Assembly: GCA_937892115.1 (NCBI GenBank) | Contig: CALAUI010000014.1 | Location: forward strand, 1-63,285 | DNA from: an uncultured Clostridia bacterium | GTDB taxonomy: Bacteria > Bacillota > Clostridia > Oscillospirales > Acutalibacteraceae | Reading direction: 5' to 3' | DNA: 63,285 nt | Shown: positions 25,736 through 34,633 of the stretch, piece by piece | Position numbering within the stretch: position 1 is the first letter of the stretch | Layout of the letters: each line of letters opens with the position of its first letter | Made by a program: the position numbers and the translations under genes | The notes under the pieces: model-generated | Seen by the model: only the letters and a program-made list of their open reading frames with translations | Databases searched by the model: none | What the model was told of the DNA's origin: nothing

Positions 25736-28666
25736 ATGAATAAAAAAGCATTATCTTTTGTTTCGATAATACTATATATATTATTTGTTTTCAGTGCTTT
25801 CAGTCTATGCTTTTATGCCTCTGCTGAGACTGAACCAACATATCAAAGTGGTGATATAATTGAGTTCGGTAATTATCCACAGAGCAAGCTTGACGAAACA
25901 GAAGACGCAGAACTGATAGCTGAACTGGAAAAGAGAGCTCCTGTTGACAACACAAAATGGATAAGTTATGGTTATTACAGCGGATCCGGATATTATGATG
26001 ACGGCCAAATGTCGCCTAAAGATTATATGCGATACAAAGATATCGTTTATAATGGTGAAAAATATAGAGCAGTGATTTTTGACACATATAGACCATATGA
26101 GACTGGGGGAGAAAGTTCAGAGGATGCTCCTTCTTATCAAAATGCTAATGGATATATATGTAAAAATGTATATTGGTTTAAATATGAATCCATTAAATGG
26201 CGCGTGTTAGATCCTTTAACTGGTTTGATAATGTGCAATTCCGCCATTGATTCTCAGGCATATAGCAATTATATTTCTTATGGTATGAGCCTAAACGGCA
26301 GCACCGGGGTGTTTTGGAAAAACGATACAGGCAAATATGCATCAGACTATACAACAAGTAGCCTAAGAACATGGCTTAACAGTAATTTTTATAATACTGC
26401 TTTTAGCAAAGCTCAAAAGAATAATATCAATCTGACAGAATTGTCAGAGACTTCAGAACCAGACAAAGTTTTTCTTTTATCTTATGATGAGATCAAAACA
26501 GCAGCTTATGGTTTTAACTCCGACGCATCTGCAAATAATGTTGCTCGACAACTCGGTGCTTCTGATTATGCAAAATGTCAGGGGTGTTTTGTCAATTGCG
26601 GTATATGTTCCTGGTGGTTGGGAACTCATACAGGCATAATGTATGAGCGGTTTATTGATGACGACGGAAGTTGTTTTACAGGAGTAGATGAGAATAATAT
26701 TCCTCAATACCATATCAATTTTGGGGAATCATATCATGGTGTAGTTCCGGCATTGAGACTTTCGATTTTAAAATCTGATACCGAAATAGAACTTTATCAT
26801 TCTGGAGATAAAATAATATTTGGCAATTATCCTCAAAGCAGGCTTAACGAAAGTGAGGACGCCGATCTGATATCTGCGCTTAATTCTTTAGCACCTCAAG
26901 ACAACAGCCTTTGGGATAGTTATGGATATTACAGCGGAACCGGTGAAGATTTCGATGGCAAGATGGAAGCAAAAGACTATATGCGTTATAAAGATGTGGT
27001 TTATGAGGGTAATAAATACAGAGCAGTAGTTTTTGACACTTATCGACCTGCATCTACTGATTTTGAAAGTACTGAAACGGGTTTTTCATACCAAAACAGT
27101 AACATCGGCGGCGATAAAAATAAATACACCATAAATACCGTATATTGGTTTAGATTTGAGCCGATTGAATGGCGCGTGTTAGATCCTTTAACTGGTTTGA
27201 TAATGTGCAATTCCGCTATTGATTCTCAGGCATATAATAACTACATACTATGGTTTGATGTGAATGGTGACGGCGACTGGGATGAGGATGATTTAAATTA
27301 TGGTGATAAAGCTCAATCTTATTATGCAAACGATTATGAAAACAGCAGTATAAGAAAATGGCTGAATGAAGATTTTTACAATACTGCATTCACATACGAA
27401 CAAAAAAGCAATATCAAATCAACGGAGATTTCGGAATTCTCATTAACTGACAAAGTTTTTTTGCTTTCTTTTGATGATGTTAATTCGTCAGAATACGGAT
27501 TTAACACGGGGAATACCGCGATAGATAAAATCAGTCATTTTATGAAGAGTTCTGATTATGCAAAATGCCAAGGATGTAAGATTTTAAGCTCTTCATCAAA
27601 CCAGAATTCGGATTATTACGGCAATTGTGCCTGGTGGTTACGCTCGCCTAATTATGATACTGAAGCCACTAGAGCTTATGATGAATACGGTCGTTATTTG
27701 AGCTATGATGTCAACCAAACCTATTTGGGCGTTGTTCCTGCTATAAGCCTTTTTGATATTGAATCTGATATATCTATCTCTACAATTTCTGCTCCGAACA
27801 TGTTTGCTGTCACCTTTGATTTAAATGGGCATGGTGCTATTTTGGAAACACAAATGATAGATGAAGGGCAAAAAATAATTTGTCCAACTCCAAATCCGGC
27901 TGAAAAAGGCTTTATATTTGGTGGCTGGTTCACAGAATCTGAATGTGTAAACGAATGGGATTTTAATAATGCATTAGTCAATTCAATAACATTATACGCA
28001 AAATGGATTGAGTGCACTCATGAATCAAGCACATCACAACCGACATGTACAGCCGGAACTGATTGTTCGTTATGTCAGGCACATCTGCCGTCAAAGGGGC
28101 ACACAATCGGTAATCCCATTACAGAGAACGAATCAACCCCTTCGTGTATTAACGATGGTAGCTATGACAAGGTTGTTTATTGTTCAGTCTGCGGTGAGGA
28201 ATTATCAAGAAGTACCATTTCTGTTCCACGCACCGGTCATAAAGATGAAAACAACGATGGCGTTTGTGATGTATGCGGAAATAAAGATGAAGAGATTAAT
28301 GATATATCTGATCTGGAACAGGCAAAAAACGCTGTTATCAATACCGGAAGCGATATAAAAGTTGAAAACCGTACAACAGTAACTGTAATTGCAACGTCCA
28401 ATTTGCCCGATGGATATAAACTGGCAGTTTATGAAGGCAAAACTCAATTGTCTGTCGGTACAAATAAGGAAGTAAATGTTAAACTTGGAAAAATCACAAA
28501 AGGCCGTACTGTTACAGTGAAAGTTATCGGTAAAGATGGACAGACGCTTGATGATGCCAATGAAAAAACAATTACAATAAGTACTGACACAAGCTTTTTT
28601 GCTAGAATTTTGGCAATTATTAAAGATTTGTTTGGACTTATTAAACCTGTTGTAATCAAACCATAA
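25736..28666 (+). CDS. Secreted protein with two DUF6273 domains, an InlB-type repeat and double-CxxC modules
   Basis: 976 residues. Signal peptide (1-31), then two DUF6273-like domains (about 35-340 and 355-670), each with IIEFGNYPQS-type opening, WRVLDPLTG, an IRKWLN/LRTWLN helix, DKVFLLS and a closing GVVPA. A Listeria-Bacteroides (InlB B) repeat follows (GFIFGGWF), then CxxC-rich modules (CSLCQAH, CSVCGEE, CDVCGNK), an Ig-like module and the tail FFARILAIIKDLFGLIKP. The second domain keeps WWLRSP; the first has WWLGTH. Function unknown; likely a surface-binding protein. RBS is weak (GTGAGGGATAAACTGAA). Confidence 0.82.
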   Translation: MNKKALSFVSIILYILFVFSAFSLCFYASAETEPTYQSGDIIEFGNYPQSKLDETEDAELIAELEKRAPVDNTKWISYGYYSGSGYYDDGQMSPKDYMRYKDIVYNGEKYRAVIFDTYRPYETGGESSEDAPSYQNANGYICKNVYWFKYESIKWRVLDPLTGLIMCNSAIDSQAYSNYISYGMSLNGSTGVFWKNDTGKYASDYTTSSLRTWLNSNFYNTAFSKAQKNNINLTELSETSEPDKVFLLSYDEIKTAAYGFNSDASANNVARQLGASDYAKCQGCFVNCGICSWWLGTHTGIMYERFIDDDGSCFTGVDENNIPQYHINFGESYHGVVPALRLSILKSDTEIELYHSGDKIIFGNYPQSRLNESEDADLISALNSLAPQDNSLWDSYGYYSGTGEDFDGKMEAKDYMRYKDVVYEGNKYRAVVFDTYRPASTDFESTETGFSYQNSNIGGDKNKYTINTVYWFRFEPIEWRVLDPLTGLIMCNSAIDSQAYNNYILWFDVNGDGDWDEDDLNYGDKAQSYYANDYENSSIRKWLNEDFYNTAFTYEQKSNIKSTEISEFSLTDKVFLLSFDDVNSSEYGFNTGNTAIDKISHFMKSSDYAKCQGCKILSSSSNQNSDYYGNCAWWLRSPNYDTEATRAYDEYGRYLSYDVNQTYLGVVPAISLFDIESDISISTISAPNMFAVTFDLNGHGAILETQMIDEGQKIICPTPNPAEKGFIFGGWFTESECVNEWDFNNALVNSITLYAKWIECTHESSTSQPTCTAGTDCSLCQAHLPSKGHTIGNPITENESTPSCINDGSYDKVVYCSVCGEELSRSTISVPRTGHKDENNDGVCDVCGNKDEEINDISDLEQAKNAVINTGSDIKVENRTTVTVIATSNLPDGYKLAVYEGKTQLSVGTNKEVNVKLGKITKGRTVTVKVIGKDGQTLDDANEKTITISTDTSFFARILAIIKDLFGLIKPVVIKP
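26197..26264 (+). repeat. Near-identical internal repeat, copy 1
   Basis: These 68 bases match 27169-27236 with a single C/T difference, within two domain copies that are otherwise well diverged. Confidence 0.85.
27169..27236 (+). repeat. Near-identical internal repeat, copy 2
   Basis: Second copy of the 68-base segment at 26197-26264. It encodes WRVLDPLTGLIMCNSAIDSQ in both domains. Confidence 0.85.
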
Positions 28667-28674
28667 ACAGATTT

Positions 28675-28708
28675 GCCAAGCGGGGAAATCCCCGCTTGGC
28701 ATATTTTA
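28675..28708 (+). terminator. Strong terminator
   Basis: GCCAAGCGGGG (28675-28685), AAAT loop, CCCCGCTTGGC (28690-28700), a perfect 11-bp stem, then ATATTTTA. Confidence 0.85.
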
Positions 28709-28751
28709 GATAAGGAGATTTAACCTTATTTGTATATCTTCTGTCATTCTC

Positions 28752-28807
28752 TTGACAAATCGGTTTATCCATGATAAACTCGAATAAAGGTTTATTGCAA
28801 GTAAACC
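28752..28807 (+). promoter_or_regulatory. BlaI-type promoter with two dyad operators
   Basis: TTGACA (28752-28757), 17 bases, TAAACT (28775-28780). Operator 1: GTTTATC-CAT-GATAAAC (28763-28779), a perfect 7-bp dyad lying over the spacer and -10. Operator 2: GGTTTA-TTGCAAG-TAAACC (28789-28807), a perfect 6-bp dyad just downstream. Their centres are 27 bases apart. Binding of the encoded BlaI-like repressor here would block its own promoter. Confidence 0.78.
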
Positions 28808-28832
28808 AATCTGTGAATATGAAGGTGATACT

Positions 28833-29198
28833 ATGCAGGATTTTGAACTTGGCGAGGTTCAGGCAAGATTTGCTGATATCGTCTGGGATAATGAACCGGT
28901 AGGCTCTGGAGAGCTGGTTAAAATCTGCGCCGATAAACTCGGCTGGAAAAAGCCGACTACCTATACCGTTTTGAGAAAGCTCTGTGAAAAAGGTCTTTTC
29001 AAAAACGAGAATGGCACTGTTACCTCGGTTATATCCCGTGATGATTTCAATTCGGCAAAGAGCGAGCAGTTTGTTGAAGAAACGTTTGACGGTTCACTCC
29101 CTGCCTTTATTGCGGCATTCACTTCGCATAAAAAATTGGGTAAAAATGATATTGAGGAGATACAGAAACTGATTGACTCTTACAGAAAGGAGAGCTGA
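28833..29198 (+). CDS. BlaI/MecI/CopY-family transcriptional repressor
   Basis: 121 residues, the normal BlaI size. The winged helix is recognisable (LGEVQARFADIVWDNEPVGSGELV, then KLGWKKPTTYTVLRKLCEKG), followed by a C-terminal dimerisation helix region (FVEETFDGSLPAFIAAF). It should dimerise on the two dyads upstream and be inactivated by proteolysis triggered by the BlaR1-like partner, whose gene begins two bases after its stop. The inducing signal is unknown, and no beta-lactamase is nearby. Confidence 0.93.
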   Translation: MQDFELGEVQARFADIVWDNEPVGSGELVKICADKLGWKKPTTYTVLRKLCEKGLFKNENGTVTSVISRDDFNSAKSEQFVEETFDGSLPAFIAAFTSHKKLGKNDIEEIQKLIDSYRKES

Positions 29199-29200
29199 TC

Positions 29201-31642
29201 ATGATTAATCTTTTCAATAACCTTTTCAATATCAGTGTGTCCGCAAGCATACTCGCGGCAGCTGTTATTGTTTTCAGATTGTTATTTAAGAAAGCTCCCA
29301 AATGGATTATCTGTCTGCTCTGGGGGATTGTCGGTCTGCGCCTTGTTTTCCCATTCTCTGTTGAAAGTATTATCGGTCTCCTGCCGAGAAGCAATATTAT
29401 TACAGACAGCGGAACTGTGAATACAGGCATCTATGCGGTTGATGATGTTATTACCGGAATGGCATATTCGATAGCAACTGTTGCCGCTCCTGCCACTCAT
29501 TCGGCAAAAACGGGTATGGGCACAACTGCCGTTATAGGTGAAATTCTCTTTTATGTCTGGCTTGCAGGTTTTATCGTTATGGCTGTCGCATCTGCGGTCA
29601 GCTTTATAAAGATTCGCCTGAAAGTTAATCAGTCAATTAAACTCAGAGATAATATCTATATCTGCGATGAAATCGATACGCCCTTTATTCTGGGTATATT
29701 CAGACCGGAAATATTCATTCCGTCGGGTCTTGACGAAACAAAGATTCAGAGCATAATCGCCCATGAGATAGCTCATATCCATCGCCGTGACAATTGGTGG
29801 AAACCTCTCGGCTTTCTTATTCTTTCCGTTTACTGGTTCAATCCCGTGTTATGGGCGGCATATATCCTGCTCTGCCGCGATATAGAGTTTGCCTGTGATG
29901 AAAAGGTTCTTAAGAACTTGACTGCCGAGGAGATTGCCGATTACTCACAGACTCTGCTTGATTGCAGTAAGCCGGGCAGACTTGTAACTGTGTGTCCACT
30001 GTCGTTCGGTGAAGTAGGTGTAAAGCAGAGAATTAAATCGGCGCTGAGCTATAAAAAGCCGGCGTTCTGGATTATTACAGTTGCGCTTATTCTTTCGGCT
30101 GCTTTGGCAGTTGCATTTACTACCAAAACCAAAAACATAAAAACTGATATGGTTCAATACAAAGTGTCGGAAGTAATCTATCAGCTTGACGACGGCACTT
30201 CTGAAGATGAAAACAGCGGAATTATGTATTGCGTTGAAGGTTATAACAAGTCTCTTTATTGGTATTGCCCGATATACACCGAAGCAAGCAGCTACGGTTG
30301 GATTAAGTTGAAAAATACAAAAAAGAATGAACTGAGCGAGCAATCATTTGATGATTTATTTTTGGGTACAAATTATAATCGGGACTTTGCATTAAAAATC
30401 AAGCAAGACAACAAAGAAGCATTATATGCTCAAACCGAAGGAAGAGTTTTTTATTTTCTCAGGCAGAACAACGGTTATATTTATATGTGTAACATCCTGA
30501 GGACGGAGGACGGCAAGGATTATATAAGAAACATTCAGAAGCTCGAAAAAACGGCGCTGACCTTTGGCAAAGCAGAAAAATCGGTTGCCGAAAAAGAATC
30601 TGAACTGAAATCAGAAGTAAGTTACAAGGATGTTATAGGACTTTGGGGAACAGAGGACGGAGAACAGCAGATAAAACTTGACAAGAAATCACATGGAAGT
30701 TATCCCGGAGTTCTGTTATATTATGAAAACGGAAAACTTCAGGAAGATAAGTTTACTTATTCTCTTAAATATGATTCCGCAGCAAACATAACAAATTTGA
30801 TTTTTTCTGCCGATGATTATTTTGAGACCTATATTGTTAGCTGTAACAGCAATACAATGGTTATTGAATATCGCGATACGGAAATCGGGCAAACCTACAC
30901 AATTGTTTTCAGAAAAGATTTTCCGTTAAAAGAGGTAGTACTAACAGATAATTACAACGGGAAAGAACCCACAACAACTGCAATCTATTTATCCGATGAA
31001 CCTGAAAAAAGCACAACATTAACGAGACCAGCGGAAACAAATCAACAAGAGAATATAACTCGTGTCGGGGGAATTGATAATTTTCGGGCAAAGGTTCTTG
31101 AAGTTAACGATTCAACTGTTCTTGTAGAACCTCTTGAAGGCTCTTATGAACGCAACTTTGCAAACCGTATTTATATTTCCAAACATATAATCGACGGCGG
31201 TTCAGAAAAGAAAACATTTCCGGATGTTTCTGTTGGCGATATTATAGAAGTGTCTTATGCAAATATGGATGTTCAAAAGAATCCGGCTGTAATTGACACG
31301 GTTTATAATGTAAAAAAAGCCGATTCGCTGTCACAAAAAGTGCCCGAATCTAAAGAATCGGGTTTGCCAAAAATGACCAACAAGGATGTTGAAAGATTAA
31401 AAAAGAAAGACAACATCTCCTGGGATGATTTCAAAAGCTATGACGGAAGAGATATCGGAAGCGGAATGTATATTATTGTTTACGATCTTGCTGATGGCGG
31501 ATCTGTTCGCGTTTCCGGACCGAGCCTCTACGAAGAGCCACTTTCAATATCGTATACTCATCCTGACGGAACAACAGAAATGTTGAAACAGAGCACAAGA
31601 GTTGCCACAACCGGCCCCTCCAGAATAGGCTCAATAGATTGA
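29201..31642 (+). CDS. BlaR1-type M56 metallopeptidase sensor with long unrelated ectodomain
   Basis: 813 residues. Membrane helices at about 10-30, 35-52, 110-135 and 285-305; the M56 zinc site is His188-Glu189-x-x-His192 (AHEIAHIHRRD) on the cytoplasmic side. After the last helix come about 510 extracytoplasmic residues with no penicillin-binding SxxK/SxN/KTG pattern that I can see. They contain two lipocalin-like or beta-rich parts and a region from about residue 610 resembling a DUF3221/OB-type fold (NFRAKVLEVNDSTVLVEPLEG). It presumably senses an extracellular signal and relieves BlaI repression. Coupled to blaI. Confidence 0.85.
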   Translation: MINLFNNLFNISVSASILAAAVIVFRLLFKKAPKWIICLLWGIVGLRLVFPFSVESIIGLLPRSNIITDSGTVNTGIYAVDDVITGMAYSIATVAAPATHSAKTGMGTTAVIGEILFYVWLAGFIVMAVASAVSFIKIRLKVNQSIKLRDNIYICDEIDTPFILGIFRPEIFIPSGLDETKIQSIIAHEIAHIHRRDNWWKPLGFLILSVYWFNPVLWAAYILLCRDIEFACDEKVLKNLTAEEIADYSQTLLDCSKPGRLVTVCPLSFGEVGVKQRIKSALSYKKPAFWIITVALILSAALAVAFTTKTKNIKTDMVQYKVSEVIYQLDDGTSEDENSGIMYCVEGYNKSLYWYCPIYTEASSYGWIKLKNTKKNELSEQSFDDLFLGTNYNRDFALKIKQDNKEALYAQTEGRVFYFLRQNNGYIYMCNILRTEDGKDYIRNIQKLEKTALTFGKAEKSVAEKESELKSEVSYKDVIGLWGTEDGEQQIKLDKKSHGSYPGVLLYYENGKLQEDKFTYSLKYDSAANITNLIFSADDYFETYIVSCNSNTMVIEYRDTEIGQTYTIVFRKDFPLKEVVLTDNYNGKEPTTTAIYLSDEPEKSTTLTRPAETNQQENITRVGGIDNFRAKVLEVNDSTVLVEPLEGSYERNFANRIYISKHIIDGGSEKKTFPDVSVGDIIEVSYANMDVQKNPAVIDTVYNVKKADSLSQKVPESKESGLPKMTNKDVERLKKKDNISWDDFKSYDGRDIGSGMYIIVYDLADGGSVRVSGPSLYEEPLSISYTHPDGTTEMLKQSTRVATTGPSRIGSID

Positions 31643-31661
31643 AATATTGGTTTTTAATATA

Positions 31662-31697
31662 ACAGCGGATTTTTTTAATGGAACCCGCTGTTTAATA
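31662..31697 (+). terminator. Terminator after the BlaR1-like gene
   Basis: ACAGCGG (31662-31668) pairs with CCGCTGT (31685-31691) across a T-rich loop, followed by TTAATATT. Confidence 0.55.
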
Positions 31698-31891
31698 TTA
31701 TTTGTGCATATTTTGTTTTTTTATTGGAATATATAAATCGGAGAATATGGTATAATATAAAAGAAACTTAATATAATCTTAATTGTGTTTTAAAAGAGTT
31801 ACTATATATAATAAGTGCTTAATGTTAATTCAAGTTGCTTGCTGATTTCCTTCAGTTAAAGTTAAAATTGAAGAAAAAGGAGGAATATGTT

Positions 31892-32581
31892 ATGCTTGGA
31901 GATAATATTAAACAGTACCGCTTGGCTAACGGACTTACTCAACAGGAACTTGCCGAGAAATTGCATGTTGTAAGACAAACCGTTTCAAAATGGGAGAAAA
32001 ATCAATCAGTTCCGGATGCAATGCTCTTGAAAAGCATTTCGGATTGTCTTGGAGTGTCGGTGGCTGATTTGCTCGGAGAAGCTATGGCCGAAATATCAGG
32101 TATTGAATTGCCTGACAAATTGTCTGAAATCAATGATATTCTCTCTATTGAAATAAAAAAGCGCAAGAAGATATTAAAGATTTTTGCTCCGATTATAATT
32201 GCTTTAATATTTGTATCAGTATTCTCAATCAGTATTTACTTTGCATATCTGAATCCGATAATAAACTATTCAATCAGTAAGCCGGTAAAACCTTCAACCG
32301 AATCCAGCATAGAACTTGTTCATTTGGGATGGGGCACAAGGTTCGGCTTGCCGATGCCACCGCATATTAAAGACGAGATAGCAAATTTCGGTGTCTGGAT
32401 GGAGTTGCTGAACGATGAGATACATAACAATTATACATCACCGATACATATAACAGCTGAGGTATATTACAGGGGAAAGACTACTGTTTTTGTTTTCGCA
32501 GGAACAGTAACAAAAGACGGTCAACAATCGGATTTTTATCGAGAATTGATTTTTGACAGAAAAATATACCCTGTTAAATAA
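31892..32581 (+). CDS. XRE-family regulator with a single membrane helix
   Basis: 229 residues. Residues 5-60 are a Cro/C1 helix-turn-helix (IKQYRLANGLTQQELAEKLH, VVRQTVSKWEKNQSVPD). A helix-rich link precedes one membrane segment (FAPIIIALIFVSVFSISIYF, about 95-118) and a C-terminal extracytoplasmic domain of about 110 residues. Membrane-tethered XRE proteins are frequent in Clostridia. The start follows AAGGAGG; an upstream ATG at 31835 is not supported. An extended -10 (TGGTATAAT, 31748-31756) lies 135 bases upstream. The signal and target are unknown. Confidence 0.85.
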   Translation: MLGDNIKQYRLANGLTQQELAEKLHVVRQTVSKWEKNQSVPDAMLLKSISDCLGVSVADLLGEAMAEISGIELPDKLSEINDILSIEIKKRKKILKIFAPIIIALIFVSVFSISIYFAYLNPIINYSISKPVKPSTESSIELVHLGWGTRFGLPMPPHIKDEIANFGVWMELLNDEIHNNYTSPIHITAEVYYRGKTTVFVFAGTVTKDGQQSDFYRELIFDRKIYPVK

Positions 32582-32652
32582 TATGGATATCTAACCCGCT
32601 GTAAGTGTTTCTTTGTTTTTACGGAGACATGTTATGATTTGGAGGTAATTAA

Positions 32653-32994
32653 ATGAAAAGCAAAAATTATGTTTCAAACATTTCAATTATTGTTATTACA
32701 ATAGTTATTACGGTGTTTCCGCTTGCTCTTGGCGCTGTAATTGACAAATTTTATCCCGATACAGATGGAGTCATATTCGTTATTACCGCTGCTGTAATTC
32801 TTTCCGTTATAGTTGGCTTGATTACATGCAGATTCAAGTGGGTTTTCTGTGTAATCCCACCGACCTTTATGCTGATTTACGGACTGATTACAAACGACAT
32901 GCCTGCAATAACTCTCTCTCCGGTCTTTTTTGCGGGAATGTCCGCAATTGTCGGAGCAGTGACACTGATAAAGAAATCAGTCAGAAAGCGATAG
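32653..32994 (+). CDS. Small polytopic membrane protein (113 aa)
   Basis: Starts after TTGGAGG. Hydropathy predicts three to four helices (residues 8-27, 35-55, 60-78, 82-105) and a basic C-terminus (KKSVRKR). No motif identifies it. It follows the membrane XRE gene by 71 bases and precedes a secreted protein gene, so it may belong to the same envelope-related cluster. AT-rich like its neighbours. Confidence 0.7.
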   Translation: MKSKNYVSNISIIVITIVITVFPLALGAVIDKFYPDTDGVIFVITAAVILSVIVGLITCRFKWVFCVIPPTFMLIYGLITNDMPAITLSPVFFAGMSAIVGAVTLIKKSVRKR

Positions 32995-33062
32995 AATAAT
33001 AATTTGAAACAAACAGCCTTCTTTTTTACACTTATATAAAAGGATATAAAGGAGAAATCGTT

Positions 33063-33779
33063 TTGAAAAAGATTATATCTATGTTTGTGATTTCTGCACT
33101 ATTTGTCTCTTTGGTTGCATACGGAAACAGCAAAACTCCTTATGATGAATCCGTAACTGAAACCACTGACGGCAAAGAAATCACAACGATTACAAGCTCT
33201 GTTTCCGACAGATCCCAAAGCAAAAACAACCGCGTTCTTGTCGGGCACAACGGAAGAAAGATTTATATCAACGACGCAGAATCTGAAACCGTAAAAACAG
33301 TAATTGCGAACCATCAAGTAACCGCATCCTTGGTATTTTACGGCAGCAAAGATTACATTATTTATATTGAGGAAAATCCTTTCGGTGTCACCAATGAAAT
33401 CTTTTATGATATGTCGAAAGGTCTTCTCGGCAATTCGAGCACCGTAGAACTTCACGGCAAAGAGAAAGAAATGCTTGACGGCGTTCTTGCAGGAGTGCTG
33501 CCCGATGTGCCGCAAACCACACTGTTCAATCCGCCCGAAACGGCAAAATGGGGAGATTTCAGAGTAAAAGAAGTCAACGGTACCGTTCTTATCCTGACCG
33601 ACTACTGGAGCGGTGATGAAAGCAAACTGTATTCCTGCGATTACGGAGACCTGGAAAGTGCCGCAGAAGAGAATTTCCGCGCAGGCTCACATTTGATTAT
33701 TTGTTATGAGCCGGGACAGATGGTAGATGGCTTTATTCATATAACACCTTACCAGATTGAATTTACCGATGATATGTGA
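33063..33779 (+). CDS. Secreted protein with a lipobox-like site lacking its cysteine
   Basis: 238 residues from a TTG start at 33063 with AAAGGAG upstream. The N-terminus is a lipoprotein-type signal (KKIISMFVISALFVSLVAYGNS), but the position normally held by cysteine (LVAC-G) is tyrosine (GCA TAC GGA), so lipid attachment at this site should be lost. The mature part is acidic and ends with a region, about residues 155-235, of OB/DUF3221 character (FRVKEVNGTVLILTDYWSG, SHLIICYEPGQMVDGFIHITPYQIE). That part resembles the distal domain of the BlaR1-like sensor. Function unknown. Confidence 0.72.
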   Translation: MKKIISMFVISALFVSLVAYGNSKTPYDESVTETTDGKEITTITSSVSDRSQSKNNRVLVGHNGRKIYINDAESETVKTVIANHQVTASLVFYGSKDYIIYIEENPFGVTNEIFYDMSKGLLGNSSTVELHGKEKEMLDGVLAGVLPDVPQTTLFNPPETAKWGDFRVKEVNGTVLILTDYWSGDESKLYSCDYGDLESAAEENFRAGSHLIICYEPGQMVDGFIHITPYQIEFTDDM

Positions 33780-33811
33780 TTGCCAATATGATGAGTGGAT
33801 GAGGTAATACT

Positions 33812-34498
33812 ATGAAATTCAGATTACATAAATACATTCTGTTTTATACTGCAATATTTGGCATATTGCTTGTTATTACTCATATAATTCTTAATCATTA
33901 CGGATTAATATTCAGGCGTGTTCCCGTTTTTGTCTGTGCGGGATTGATCTGCCTTGGAACAATAATCGGATTATTTCAACTTGTTCTGTTAATCAGGAAA
34001 AAATCCGAAAAAATAATTGCCTGCATTGTTCTTGTTCTATTATCTCTTTACGTCGCTTACTTTGGCGTTTTAAAGGTTTCATTCCCAACCTCCGGCTATA
34101 CAGAACATATAGTTGAAAAAGATGGGGAAAAATATGTTGCTGTTGTTTACGGGCATCTTCACACATATGTTTTTTATCATGACTATATTAATTTCGTTGT
34201 CTGCGGAAAACAGGTGAGAATATCTGAGGATTACGGCAAAGGCAGTTTTGATCCTCTCACGGACGGCAATAATCATCCTGTTTTGAGAAGGACTGCTTAC
34301 GATAAAGAGGGTAATGAAATTCAAAGTGAGAATTCGACTGCAGATGAATCTTATGTAAGACCGGCTGTATGGGTAAGTTCCGGCAATTATAAAAACTATG
34401 AGTTTACTCCATCGGAGTGGAAATCAGTTTACTATATTCCGGAAGAACCGGATCGTTCTTTACCCGTGACAATTACTTCCGCTCAAACTGAGCAGTAA
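33812..34498 (+). CDS. Membrane protein with three N-terminal helices (228 aa)
   Basis: Starts after GAGG at 33 bases from the preceding gene. Helices at about residues 6-28, 35-60 and 68-88 are followed by an extracytoplasmic domain of 130 residues rich in Tyr and Val (YVAVVYGHLHTYVFYHDYINFVV). No family is recognised. It probably belongs to one transcription unit with its neighbours on both sides. A short open stretch after its stop (about 34509-34574) reads like protein but lacks a start signal. Confidence 0.68.
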   Translation: MKFRLHKYILFYTAIFGILLVITHIILNHYGLIFRRVPVFVCAGLICLGTIIGLFQLVLLIRKKSEKIIACIVLVLLSLYVAYFGVLKVSFPTSGYTEHIVEKDGEKYVAVVYGHLHTYVFYHDYINFVVCGKQVRISEDYGKGSFDPLTDGNNHPVLRRTAYDKEGNEIQSENSTADESYVRPAVWVSSGNYKNYEFTPSEWKSVYYIPEEPDRSLPVTITSAQTEQ

Positions 34499-34633
34499 GC
34501 TCTTGCTACAGGTGACTCCATCAACGGCACCAATATGTTTGCATATTGTCTTATATCAGATGAGGCATTAACATGAAATTGAATTTATTATACTGCGATT
34601 ATCGCTGAGATTTTTTGTAAGGAGACTCACAAT

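Noticed and set aside
34509..34574. Short protein-like stretch after the 33812-34498 gene.
   Set aside because: No start codon with a ribosome binding site; too short to identify, possibly a decayed fragment.
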